Shown: piece by piece, positions 25,001 to 34,184 of the stretch
Numbering within the stretch: the stretch's first letter is position 1
Layout of the letters: every line of letters begins with the position of its first letter
Source: Ctena decussata
Taxonomy: Eukaryota; Mollusca; Bivalvia; Lucinida; Lucinidae
DNA: 64,000 nucleotides
Direction: 5' to 3'
NCBI GenBank assembly: GCA_963989385.1
Contig: OZ022505.1
Coordinates: forward strand, 56,051,737 to 56,115,736
Notes under the pieces: model-generated
The model's database searches: none
Told to the model about the DNA's origin: nothing
The model's input: the letters and a program-made list of their open reading frames with translations, nothing else
Translations under genes and position numbers: made by a program

Positions 25001-27609
25001 AATCGATGTTTCAGTGCCTCTATTGCAAAATTGAAGAATTTGGGCTCTTTTACGCTAATTCATGCCTCAGCCACTGCTTTGACTTCTTCAATAGACCGGA
25101 CGTGGCGGCCAGTAATATCTTTCTCTTAAGTTCGGGAACAAAAAGTAACCACTAGGTCAAATCGACGAAAAGGCTGGACGCGGTGTTATTCCGATGGCGT
25201 AGCTTCCCCTACGCAAATACGCAGGTGCTTATAGAAATTTTGTCAAAATGACAAAATTTCAACATGCAACTGCATATTTGCGTGCTGAAATTTTGTAAAT
25301 TGAACAACATTTTACTGCAAACATATAGAAATATAAAATATTTTAGGGGCAAGACCCATAGATTTCCCCTGTTAGAGTATGAAGCATGGCTGGCGTATTA
25401 TGTAATTATTATGTAGCTACGTCCCTGTATTCTATATATGTTTTGCTATACAACAGCATTTTGAATCTGGCTCTTTGTGGAGTCTTGCATTGTCTTGATG
25501 AAGAGGAACCTTGAGAGAGTTCTTCTAAACCTACGCCAATTTTCACGGATTGTTAGCGGATAACTTTGCCTTTAATTATATGCTCTATTGATATCCACCG
25601 TACCAAAAACCATGCCAACTTTAAAAGGGTATAGATCCCTCCATAAACTGTGAGGTAAAATCGCGGACAGTAAAATGGGACATTGAACACGTGCGACTTT
25701 GTTTATGGGACTATGTCACGTGCAAAATAGTCGTTTCATTGGCCAGTTATTAGCAGACCATACATTTCCTTTTCTGTTGTAGGTTTCCTTGCAGAGGTTT
25801 TTCATGGCGGACCTTCCTTTTATGATTCCGAAGGGAATTTTCAAAAGTTGGTAAACTTGCAGCACATGCCAATTTATGGCGCCTTCGTTTTGCATGGCTT
25901 AATTGACCTGGCCGAGTTCTACAGACTTCCTGTCATCAAGGGAATGAACTACATGTCAGCTGCTTTAGCATTTTTCTGGTAAATATGTTTTGTTTCCACC
26001 ATGAGCAAATCACCAATTGATTGCTGTTTGGTTTCACCAATGACATCAGTTGGCTCAAAGGCCGGTTCTTTTCTTGCAATATCAAATAAATGTATTTGAA
26101 ATGCACATATCTGTAATGTTTCAAAAGATATATGCGTTTTTAATACAATCTGTATTTGAAATAAAACGCTAAGAGTGATAATGGGTTCTCTGTATCAAGA
26201 GGAACACTTTGGTAGCATTTTTTCTGATAGTTTTATATTCACTTTCCCACCTTAGTTGAGCGGGTAGGGTAAGGAATATAACGAAGGCCTTCTGGGCCAT
26301 GTCCAGATTAGTACAAAATGAAAAGAACATTAACTTTGTACATCCCATGAATACAATGAATACCTTCTTTTCGTGTAATGGAAAACATTGCATAAAATGT
26401 CGCATTTCATCTAATAAATACAATCAGAGCTCTAGATAAGAGGGGTATTTGATGATAATTGAGGGATAATATTCTTTATTTCTCATTGAAACTATATGTT
26501 GTGACCCCTCATCTGAATCGTCTCGTCGAGACGGTTCATATGAGGGGTCACAACATATGTTTTATCCAGAATACACAAGAATTATCCCTAATTATCACCA
26601 AATACTCCCTCTTATCTAGGGCTCTGTACAATTCAGTGCAATTATATCATTATCACTGTCAACAAACATTCTTCAGTTAGCTGTTTTTTTTACATTCTAA
26701 CAGGTACGGTTATGCATTCTACTTCCATGCAACACTAGCAGATGGCAAGGAACCACTAGAAAACGTTATTCACCTCATATCTATACCTCTTATGCTGATA
26801 GCGTGCTTTGCTGGGGTGACAGAATGGTGGCAAGGTCAAGGTTGTGTTTGGCCACAGCTGATTAAAACTTGGAGTGTGCTCAATCTCGGAACCTGGTACC
26901 TACAGGCTGCTTTCGTGCTGTACATACCGATATGTAAGTTTGCCATTATGTAATTTTTAAACAGAATATGCAATCTGGTGATAGCTATCCGTTTCTCCGT
27001 CAAAAGTCTAAATGACAAGTCTAAATGACGTCAACTGGCATTATAATTTACAGTTGTCGTTGTTATGATAACCATTATCATTACTATTCATTTGTGTTTT
27101 GTAAAATCTGTTTAATTCTTTTCGTTTCATTTACAAACTGAACAAATTAATTATCACAATGTGTAAATTATGTAAATACGACATCTGATGTCTCAAACAT
27201 TGCCCTCTTACGTCACAAGTTTTGTCACATTTTGTATTTTTCTTAGCACTTGTTTTCCTGTCAGCTCAAACAATTAATATCTCAAAATAATTTTTCTGAT
27301 GTCTGTGACTTTGAGAATTTTTACGATACTTTTGTTTCAGGGGGTCACCACAACCCGGACTGGGACCAGAGTGATAAACGGAATGTCATGGTGATAGTTG
27401 CAATATTCGGAACGCATCTGATCTTGACGATGTTTTTCATGTGTCTATTTTATGCCGTTCTTTACACTGTTATGCGACATCTAGGAAAAGTTCCGAGGCA
27501 CAGTGCTCATTATCAGGTTTTAAATGGAAATATCAAAGTAAATGAAAAGGACGAGAAATTGAACCTCCTTGAAGACGAAAGATTCGACACATCGCTAGAA
27601 GATCTTTAA
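15935..27609 (+). CDS. TMEM45: TMEM45-like multi-pass membrane protein (DUF716), 5 exons
   Basis: Coding exons are 15935-16027, 24312-24420, 25783-25978, 26704-26933 and 27341-27609. All junctions are GT-AG, the phases (0,1,2,1) agree, and the product is 298 residues. It belongs to the TMEM45/DUF716 family of multi-pass membrane proteins (vertebrate members about 275 residues). The N-terminus MGSWIGHADEAIFFL matches the family's GHA...FFL start. HGGPSFYD, LQHMPIYGAFVLHGLIDL and IWGHHNPDWDQSDKRN are further family-like stretches. Hydrophobic spans fall near residues 10-27, 96-115, 122-141, 154-172, 190-209 and 225-252, followed by an acidic cytosolic-type tail ending TSLEDL. The start follows a splice acceptor (tttctttctttcag, 15925), so a 5' UTR exon probably lies upstream. 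Intron 1 is 8.3 kb and full of repeats. The family call is firm; the biochemical role is not established by sequence. Confidence 0.92.
16077..16436. mobile_element. TIR MITE family G in intron 1
   Basis: The start accgtattaatcagaatc and end ggattaatacgat are inverted, each next to a cgcccc/gggg block. A half-copy lies at 31050-31125. The 88-codon open frame inside is accidental. Confidence 0.65.
16451..16719. mobile_element. Putative TIR MITE in intron 1
   Basis: The start ctttaaagacacatttt and end aaaaatgtgtctttcaggtttaaag form a loose inverted pair. Inside, gacactcataatcac and gtgattatgagtgcc are also inverted. Single copy seen. Confidence 0.5.
16720..16912 (+). mobile_element. S1 SINE, full-length-like
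   Basis: The tRNA-like head ggagcccctgtagatcagta carries a box B (gggttcgagccc) and is followed by the S1 body (cctttcattatagccctga, tgaaatactgttcaaaaggg) and a catccacccatc tail. Confidence 0.85.
16913..18675. other. Intron 1 sequence, no feature seen
   Basis: A 28-30 bp direct repeat (gagcagtctgatcagggtct gcatagtt) occurs near 18211-18270. An A-rich tract lies at 17842-17870. No exon is recognised. Confidence 0.4.
18676..18817. mobile_element. Foldback MITE related to family A
   Basis: The outermost ends caggctccgggcttataaaa and tataacctcgaaccctg resemble family A. The arms (ttctcaaactcaaaataaag and complement) are unrelated to it, so the termini may define a superfamily. Confidence 0.75.
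18818..19366. other. Intron 1 sequence, no feature seen
   Basis: Nothing recognised apart from a run of similar short words (tatgaactgcgaactatgaa) near 19085-19160. Confidence 0.35.
19367..20004. mobile_element. TIR element with repeated 16-bp palindromes
   Basis: About 75-bp inverted ends start tatgttctgcgcaaa. They carry acaattccggaattgt, a perfect 16-bp palindrome, at 19396, near 19882 and near 19960, plus a near copy at about 19446. The middle 350 bp is AT-rich and noncoding. Confidence 0.75.
20005..20388. other. Intron 1 sequence, no gene seen
   Basis: A short inverted word pair (tttgctcctacaagagcaaa) at about 20328-20348 recurs near 31258. Nothing else is recognised. Confidence 0.35.
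20389..22631. mobile_element. Composite repeat element bounded by gctcacctgag
   Basis: It begins attgctcacctgagaga and ends in a hairpin gctcacctctgagcc/ggctcaggtgagc after a (acgc)n/(gacg)n stretch. Inside are roughly 130-180 bp repeats built on aagggcagctaactccgtag (near 20439, 20575, 20892, 22051, 22232), and in the middle the 145-bp array. Noncoding and intronic. Confidence 0.7.
21006..21992 (+). repeat. 145-bp tandem array, seven copies
   Basis: Each monomer contains gatattgtcatgccctacat, tttaaaatc...gagaaatgtagg, gctagagcg, atagccacagtgaccttgac and cttggg. The gccctac landmark falls at about 21053, 21197, 21343, 21488, 21633, 21778 and 21921, a spacing of 143-146 bp. Confidence 0.92.
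22632..23552. other. Intron 1 sequence with purine-rich tract
   Basis: 23158-23312 is strongly A/G-rich on the + strand. A small imperfect hairpin with tgatca (23495-23530) precedes the next MITE. No exon found. Confidence 0.4.
23553..23791. mobile_element. TTAA-flanked MITE family P, inverted copy
   Basis: It has the same ends as 2242-2488 but reversed inner order. tagatcctgatcagacggct and the gcgacaaattttcgtctg-like block match that copy closely. Confidence 0.85.
23868..24079. mobile_element. MITE family C, partial
   Basis: The right end tttgtcgtgtcgcgcggctc matches family C (consensus start tgagccgcgacacgag). Left-half sequence begins at atcaacaatgtgg. It carries the tctgatcaga module. 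Confidence 0.7.
24312..24420 (+). CDS. TMEM45: TMEM45-like, coding exon 2
   Basis: Acceptor tttatttctag, donor gtaagg. Encodes residues 32-68 (VGGEVDRYQPRCSYPA to MKTIFPICG), a polar loop after span 1. Phase 0 in, phase 1 out. Confidence 0.85.
25187..25435. mobile_element. MITE family E in intron 2
   Basis: The ends ggcgtagcttcccctacg and gtagctacgtccc are inverted. An inner hairpin is formed by aaattttgtcaaa/tgacaaaattt. A related copy is at 58470-58692. Confidence 0.7.
25783..25978 (+). CDS. TMEM45: TMEM45-like, coding exon 3
   Basis: Acceptor tttctgttgtag, donor gtaaat. Encodes residues 68-133 with the family motif FHGGPSFYD...NLQH and two membrane spans. Phase 1 in, phase 2 out. Confidence 0.9.
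26425..26626. mobile_element. Foldback family F in intron 3
   Basis: The ends cagagctctagataagaggg and ccctcttatctagggctctg are inverted. The core hairpin ctcatctgaatcgtctcg/cgagacggttcatatgag is flanked by tgttgtgacc. Confidence 0.88.
26704..26933 (+). CDS. TMEM45: TMEM45-like, coding exon 4
   Basis: The acceptor follows a T-rich tract and aacag; the donor is gtaagt. Encodes residues 133-210 (YGYAFYFHATLADG ... GTWYLQAAFVLYIPI), with two membrane spans. Phase 2 in, 1 out. Confidence 0.9.
27341..27609 (+). CDS. TMEM45: TMEM45-like, terminal coding exon
   Basis: Acceptor cttttgtttcag. Encodes residues 210-298: GHHNPDWDQSDKRN, the last long hydrophobic span, then a charged tail and a taa stop at 27607-27609. 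Confidence 0.92.
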
Positions 27610-28335
27610 CCGCCTTATGTCTAGTGGACACTTCCATCCTGATATATCGGATGGTCCATTAGACATTAAAGGGGTGTCAGATTTAGTTTATTTTAATTAT
27701 TTTCTCTTAAACATTGTAGACCCTGATAGGACGCGCGTTTTCATTTTGGAGAGTTTCAGAGGATTACCATTATTATCACGTTTGCATTTTGACATTAAAA
27801 CTGGGACCGTATTCATAAAACGACTTAAGTGGTTGCTATGCTGTTGCTAAGGCTAAATTTCTTTGAAGGAGATTCCCTACAACTATTAAATTTGTTCTGG
27901 AGGAACAGTCTTACAAACACTGTTCCTCCAGACCAAAGGACTTCTATTGTTAAGGCGTGAATTTTCCCCATCATAAAAAAGTTATACGGATCACTGACTT
28001 CTGCTTTGCATTTTTGACTGTGACATGCAACTTGCATGACAAATGAATTTTCAACTGTTTGTGTCTATGTAAAGTACGTTAAACATACGTTAACGTTGAC
28101 ATCATTGTTGAGATAAATTGTAAATAATCCTCAAACTGATCGTTGAAATAATGAATTATTGTATACATTTCACCCTTTTTTAACTTACATTACTTACATA
28201 ACAGATAACACTGGATATCTTTTAATAAATAAATGTGACCTTGACCTCATTTCAAGGTCATGGTACACAATATAATCCTTGAAGATCACAGTGCTACTGT
28301 TGACCATTCTTCTTCTTTGGCTTACTGAGTATCGT
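27610..28335. other. TMEM45 3' UTR and flank
   Basis: Probable 3' UTR. 27803-27975 is one copy of a dispersed repeat (accgtattcataaaacgac, ggagattccctacaacta) whose inverted copy lies at 29917-30050. Between them in the first copy sits a hairpin, tctggaggaacag/ctgttcctccaga. Confidence 0.5.
28224..28233 (+). terminator. Candidate polyadenylation signals
   Basis: Two overlapping AATAAA hexamers (aataaataaa) lie 615 bp after the TMEM45 stop. They are plausible, but chance AATAAA is common in AT-rich DNA. Confidence 0.3.
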
Positions 28336-28422
28336 TCCCCCCCGTGACCCAGCTTCCCACTCATATATATTGCGTACTTGGATCACATAAGTTCGCTGCA
28401 TGAAGGAAATGCTGGGTCACGG

Positions 28423-28456
<34 letters not shown>
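28336..28456. mobile_element. Short hairpin ending in a 33-G run
   Basis: The arms cccccccgtgacccagc and gctgggtcacggcgggg enclose about 60 bp. The right arm runs into 33 uninterrupted G (28424-28456). Short foldback MITE or slippage-expanded hairpin. Confidence 0.65.
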
Positions 28457-28457
<1 letters not shown>

Positions 28458-28643
28458 AAGTACTTGTACCTTAATTATAGTGAAGCGTTATATTTTGGCC
28501 GTTTTGACCGGAAGTGTAACTATGGTTTTGCATGTTTAAATGCCAGTCAGGCGTAACAAGAAGAAACTCATTGCTTTGTATTGTGATATGCGTGTATTTA
28601 GCATGCTTTTATGACAAAAAAGGATGGAATGAATGACTGGTTT

Positions 28644-29717
28644 CTGTCAGCGAGTGGTTTTTCCCCCTTCCCCCCCCCCCCCCCCCGGAAAACTGGCTAT
28701 AAGAAAGACGACTATATAGTGGATTGTCCGGACCTCATAGAGCCACTTTTCCCCATAGTCCTTTTTCCCCCACCGGGCAATTGGCTATTAGTGAATTTTG
28801 TATGGCTATTGGTATTTTGCGGAACGGAATGAAACGAAATGGAATGGAACAGAGACATTTCACGGAATTAATCGCAATAGAAAAGTATCAGTTTTTCGAA
28901 GGAGGTATTAAACGTGATTAATGCCAAAAAATCAATATGCAAATTTAGCAACCATATTTTTATAATAATCAATAATTACTAATTTAAGAAACGCGAGGGT
29001 AGTGATTTCCTTCCATCGCAGATTTTTATATACGTACACATATGCATGCAAGCTTACACAAAGATGTACGAACGGGTGCTTTGTCCAGTCATGTTTGATT
29101 TAGCAGGCAGTTTATTATATTGAAAATAATAATCGGACGAGTGTCCCGATGGGAGTCGAGCCCACGACTACTGCATGGAAGGCGAACATTAGTCCAGGCG
29201 CTCCGCTGCGCGCACGCACAGATGAACGCTTGTACAAACACAAAACTATACAAATTTATGCACACAACCACGTACACCCATAGCCATTTTAGGCTAACGA
29301 GGAAAAGCAAAGTGCCTGCCAGTTTTCCCCAAATGAAAAGTAAGACAGACTGATGGACACATGCATGCGGTTCTAGCATCTGTTATCCATCGACATGTTT
29401 CGGACCTGTAGATACTCGTATTTCTGTTCCAGTTATGAACCTCACTATTATGATTGGAGAAGGAGCAAATTCCCCTATGTAGCGTGTTTTCCTGCAATCA
29501 TATTACCAGGGGGAAAATCCACTATAGAGGGGAAAAACAGCTATGCAAAAACACCTATAGTAGATTTTCCCCGGGGAAAATTGGCTATATAGTCATATTT
29601 CCGGGGGGAAATTCTACTATATAGCCATTTTTCCGGTGGGAAATTCTACTATGGAAAAATCATAGTCATTTTTCCGGGGGGAAAAACTATTAGGGGGGAA
29701 AAGCTACTCTCTGACAG
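28644..29717. mobile_element. TIR element rich in C/G tracts
   Basis: It starts ctgtcagcgagtggtttttc and ends gaaaagctactctctgacag, an imperfect inverted pair, with ttt on both outer sides. Repeated words such as ggctatatag, tctactatatagcc and ttttccccgggg occur near both ends. About 1.07 kb; no transposase seen. Confidence 0.65.
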
Positions 29718-29916
29718 TTTCAATACTTTTATTACCTCAAAAGATGAGGTATGCGAAAACCTTGAATTTAGGGTAGGGAGGGTCAGAATGGATTATCTCC
29801 CCATGTCTTTGGGTCTGAATCACAAATGATCTGATTTCATGCGGTTTACATATTTGTGGAAGCTCTGCTAAGAAAAAAATGCACACTTTATACTTTTGAA
29901 AATTCGGACCTGTCGC

Positions 29917-30050
29917 GCTGGTCTAATGGGGAAAATCCTCGCCTTAATCATAGAAGTCCTTTCATAGTTGTAGGGAATCTCCTTTATAGATATTTAGCCT
30001 TAGCAACCGCATAGCAACGACTTAAGTGGCTTTATGAATACGGCCCCTGA
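29917..30050. repeat. Inverted copy of the 27803 repeat
   Basis: Shares gggaaaatcctcgccttaa, tagttgtagggaatctcctt, gccttagcaaccg and gtggctttatgaatacgg (reverse sense) with 27803-27975. Confidence 0.65.
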
Positions 30051-30065
30051 TTAGATAAATGGATA

Positions 30066-30265
30066 GATAGATGGATGGATGGATGACTAGCGATTTTACG
30101 TCCTTTTCAACAGTATTTCGGTCTTATCAGGACGATGGGAGGGTGATAATGAAATAATTTGTATAGTGGAACCCCCTGTATGATTGGAATGATTTCCGCC
30201 TCCGGAAATCGAAAACGGGACAGCTAGATAAGCAAGACAGCGCATAACCCACAGAGCTACCAGGG
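30066..30265 (-). mobile_element. S1 SINE, minus strand
   Basis: From the atggatggatggatgacta tail to the head complement (acccacagagctaccagggc). Body landmarks cagtatttcggtcttatcag and gggtgataatgaaa are present. Confidence 0.82.
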
Positions 30266-31308
30266 CATTTCTAGAGTGTACATATGGACCTATTCATTAG
30301 ATGAAGGCGGAATGAAAATTTTTGTAATGACATAGAGTGTAGGTATAGTTCCAAGTGTTTGTATGAAGCTACTGTCTTTGATCCCGTCACGAAGGCTATT
30401 AATTAAAATTTTGACTTTTAATATTTACACTTTTTACACTTTACTTATATTTTATATTCTTATTTACTACTTTAGGAGCAAACAATGCAAATACAATATA
30501 TAGAAAATTCGTTAACTGCCTTGTTTATCATTTACGTCAAACAAACGCAACCATTACTAGTCGTCATTTGAACGGTAGGATAACCACTCCTGGTGAACTA
30601 TGTACAGGCAAGGGCTGTTAAGAAACGAAAAAGAGCTGTCACGAAAAAAAGACATAGTTACCTAACGACCTGATTATCAGGTCGTTTGGTATCTATGACT
30701 CTTTTACGTTTCGTAAGAACTCCTTTTTTTAACACCCTTGAAAACATAGTCAATGATGTTTTCAAACAAAGGTCCATCAATATATCATGTAAAGTGACTT
30801 ACACAACAACACAAGTATTTGTTAAGCAGGGAATCTTTTTTTTTCAGACATGATATATATCAGTGGCCAAGTGTTGATGATCGAATCGTTCTGAGGCTTA
30901 AAGACATCAGGTGTATGCTAAAACTTAAATTTTGGATGCCCAATTTTCGTTTTGCCATTTCATAGCCCGAGTTCGAGTCTGCAAGACATACAATGTAAGG
31001 GCCATGATACAGTGTCTGCTCTTGCCATATATTGTATGCTTTGCAGATAAACCGTATTAATCCTATTAAACGCCCCGGGGCGGGGCGTTGCAATTTGCAA
31101 AAGGGACGTTATTTAGAGCCTAAAGTGAAGTAAATCAGAAACTGCTATATGTCGCTAATAAACATTATTAAGGTCAATGGGTATACTTGCAGAGGAAGTC
31201 ACTCTACTATTTTTGCATCCCGTTTTAGTTGGGGTCAACTCTTAAAGAAAAATAATTTGCTCCTGTAGGAGCAAATTCTTTCCTTTAAGATTTGACTCAT
31301 TGTCGAAG
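30266..31308. other. Spacer with repeat fragments
   Basis: No gene seen. 30640-30725 has imperfect inverted words around tcaggtcgtt. 31050-31125 is a half-copy of MITE G (accgtattaatcctattaaa ... ccccggggcgggg). A 77-codon minus frame at 30860-31093 looks accidental. Confidence 0.4.
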
Positions 31309-33135
31309 AGGCGTGCAGATTTTTGCATACTACAAGATCAACTTTTCAAGATTTGACAATATCAAAAAGCAACCTTAATCATTTGTTTGTGGTTTATAAC
31401 AATCAGCACTGGAGTTGGAATACTATAGTTGCCTCCGTAAAGTCCCATAATAGGTTACCCTAATTTTTATATACAGACTATATATGGTTTAAACAATATT
31501 TATTCATAGAAAATACATATATCAAGTATTATACAGCATGGTAGAGGAACTGACGGTGAGCGTAACGCTGATATAGAAGCCATCTCCTGAAACGAATTAA
31601 TATATGAGCCGCGACGCGACAAAACCAACAATGTGGTTGTGCGCCCTGCGCAGACTCAGATCAGCCTGAGCATCCGCCCAGTCTGATCAGAGTCTTCGCA
31701 GTCCGCATGGAGGTAGCTAAGACCTTTAGCTACCCTTTTAGCACTCAACAATGAGTCTGACCACACTGGCAAATGCCCAGGCTGATCTGAGTCTGCGTTG
31801 GGCGCACAACCACATTGTTGGTTTTGTCGTGTCGCAGCTCATATGTGAATGGCTATGTGCTACAGATTAACAAAACCAATAATTTCAATATATACAAATA
31901 ACAACATTTAGGGAGAGAGAGAGAGTTTATGTCAATATATCAGTACATTCAATACACTTTGATTCAATGTCGACATTTAGAGCATTTAGTTTTAAATGTT
32001 TTACAAAGAAGAGTTGCAGTATAAAAACAGCTTATAATGACATTTATGGATATAGAAGTCCTGCCAAGATTGATATATCCGACATAAACCAAAAGAAACA
32101 CTGCAGAATCGTAGGAAAAGACCAAGGAAACATTTTTGACCAATTGATACTCAGAATTCACTCTCACGATTGGAACAGATACATGTATGTTACATCTCTT
32201 AGTCTACCGGTTTGAAAACAAAGTTCAAACATGGCTGGCATATGGATCTGGAGCCAATCTAGTAGAATATTATTGAACAAATCTTCCCGACTTAACAATG
32301 AAATCTTGAACTTTTATAAACAGGGTCTCATTTTCATGGTTTGTTTTACTTTCTATTCCAATAAAAATCGTGAGTATTATAATGATTGATGTCATGTAGT
32401 AAGAATCTGTTTCTAGCGGCAGTATAGATAGGAAATTGGAAGAAAAAGTGATAAGGACTTTCGAAACCTCCGCACTGACAAGAAGGACTCGGAACTATAT
32501 TTTCCTGTAAAGATTAGAATAGAGAGAGCTACATTCCATCCTCATTCTAGCTTGAAGTATTTGTCCAATGCGTGTACCTGCATTATAATATTTGGGAGGT
32601 TTCTTTATGTCTCTGTTAAGGCGATATTTGAATGAAGCTACAGATGTCGCTTGCTTGATGTCCTCGGGTAAAGAATTCCAAGCGCGAATAGTAGAAGGAA
32701 AGAAAGAGTTAAAGAACAAATTAGTATTAGCATGAAGGGATTGAATGTCATTCGAGTTTCTAAGATTGTATGACGTAGTGTCTTGTACTAAATGAGGTAC
32801 GCAGTCAGAAAGATAGTCAGGAGTTAGGCCATTCATGATCTTATAAAACAAATTACAAGCTTATGCTTGTTTCGACGATTTTGGAGCGAATCCCAACCAA
32901 AATCTACAAACAGTTTGTTAATACTGCACAATATAGTTGCTCCGGTAATAATTCTGGCAGCTTCTATATGTATTGCATCCAGCCGTTTTCTTGCTTCAGC
33001 TGAGCAGTTGTCCCAGACTGAGTCGGAGTATTCAAGAAGTGGGCGTATAAATGATATGTATATACGCTCAAGAGCAGTTCGACTTACGTTGAATTTAAGA
33101 CTTCTCATGAGATTTACACTTGTCATAGCTTTTCT
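31309..33135. repeat. Left arm of a large inverted duplication
   Basis: Reverse-complement match to 52181-56525. It includes the LINE 3' half and also about 175 bp beyond the LINE 3' end (31309-31485; aggcgtgcagatttttgcat, caatcagcactggagttgga). Stretches compared by eye differ at a few percent. Insertions differ between the arms. Confidence 0.85.
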
Positions 33136-33780
33136 TGTTATATTTTCGATATGATTTAACCAAGTACATGCATTTGAGAAAGTAATACCTAGGTGTTTGT
33201 GAGTATCGGTTTCAGTGAGAATTATATCATTAATAAATAGAGGAGGATGTTGAAGTGGATTTGCTTTCCTTGAAATGGTCATAGACACTGTCTTACTTGC
33301 GTTAAAGTCAACAAGCCATGTTGCAGCCCAATTACTAATTGTACGTAAATCAGAGTTCAAGAAATTTGCAGCTGAAAGCGGAGAATCTACTACAATATTC
33401 AAGCTTGTATCATCTGCAAACAATCGTCTAAGACAACCGATATTATTAACAATGTCATTTATATAGAGAAGAAACAAAATAGGTCCAATGATTGACCCCT
33501 GAGGTACTCCTGCTTGTACGAAACTCCAGTCAGAAACTTGCCCATTAAGAACGACGCGCTGTTTACGCCCAGACAGATAACTTGAGAACCACTGTATGAT
33601 TTTATCAGAACATCCAATCCCTGATAACTTCTGAAGCAGACCCCTGTGCCAGACTCTGTCGAAGGCCTTGCTGATGTCACAAAATACTGTCCATACCTCT
33701 TTACCCTTGTCTACAGCCTCACAGAAAGTATGATAAGTTTGAATCAACTGACATGTTGTAGAATCGCCTCGTACGAAACC
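31486..33780 (-). pseudogene. LINE ORF2, 3' part: RT core, thumb, C-terminal Cys/His motif, 3' UTR
   Basis: Minus-strand non-LTR reverse transcriptase. Visible in order: GFVRGDSTTCQL, FCDISKAFDRVWH, AGVPQGSIIGPILFL, the catalytic FADDTSL box, HLGITF, IRPLLEYSDSVWD, then a C-terminal C-x-C-x7-H-x4-C motif (CQCGGFESPYHFFFQC in the inverted copy's reading). Jockey/CR1-like. One frameshift, at about 32850-32870, breaks the frame. The 3' UTR ends aataaatattgtttaaacc, complement at 31486. It continues in frame from the 5' part at 50821-52181, across the inserted elements. Confidence 0.88.
31615..31841. mobile_element. MITE family C in the LINE 3' UTR
   Basis: The ends tgagccgcgacgcgac and gtcgtgtcgcagctca are inverted and followed by caacaatgtggttgtgcgcc on each side. 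The inverted-duplicate arm (near 54628-54655) lacks it, so it inserted after the duplication. Confidence 0.9.
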
Positions 33781-34054
33781 TGCATAGGGAAGAATTCTCG
33801 TTATAGTGACGGGATTTTCCGATAATCTCCAAGAGGGCCGGAGATAAGCGGTTACCTGTATGCGGTCCTCAGTTTAATAGGGAAATGTATAGAAGCACAT
33901 AAATAAATTAAATTTTCTTATTCAATATATTTTCCGACATTTAATTATAACGTCTAGCACGAAAGAGCATTTCAAGCTCTTTAATCTGGTATAAAAATCA
34001 TAGAAATGTGTCAATGAGAAGTTTCTTCCATCAGAGCCCATAGTTTTCTTTCTA
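33781..34054. mobile_element. Left part of a ~625-bp TIR element that splits the LINE
   Basis: It starts tgcatagggaagaattctcg. The reverse complement of the right part (50470-50820) starts catctggcagaaaactcg; 19 of 26 positions match over the terminal block. The two parts are separated by the 16.4-kb transposon dimer. No coding content. Confidence 0.65.
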
Positions 34055-34184
34055 TAGGAGAAAAAAAGCGTGACGTCATCAAATAGGAATGCGAGGGCTT
34101 CCCCCGCCTTGGTTGGCAAAAAATCGATAGTGACTCGCGCCATATTGTTGTTGTTTACATGTGGTGTTAAATTATCTGATCAAA
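34055..34184 (+). promoter_or_regulatory. Left subterminal region / transposase promoter, unit 1
   Basis: About 130 bp between the transposon end and the transposase ATG. It holds a perfect CREB/ATF-type site TGACGTCA at 34071-34078, cttggttggcaaaa at about 34108, and gcgccatattg close to the start codon. The first two also occur at the right end. Confidence 0.55.
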
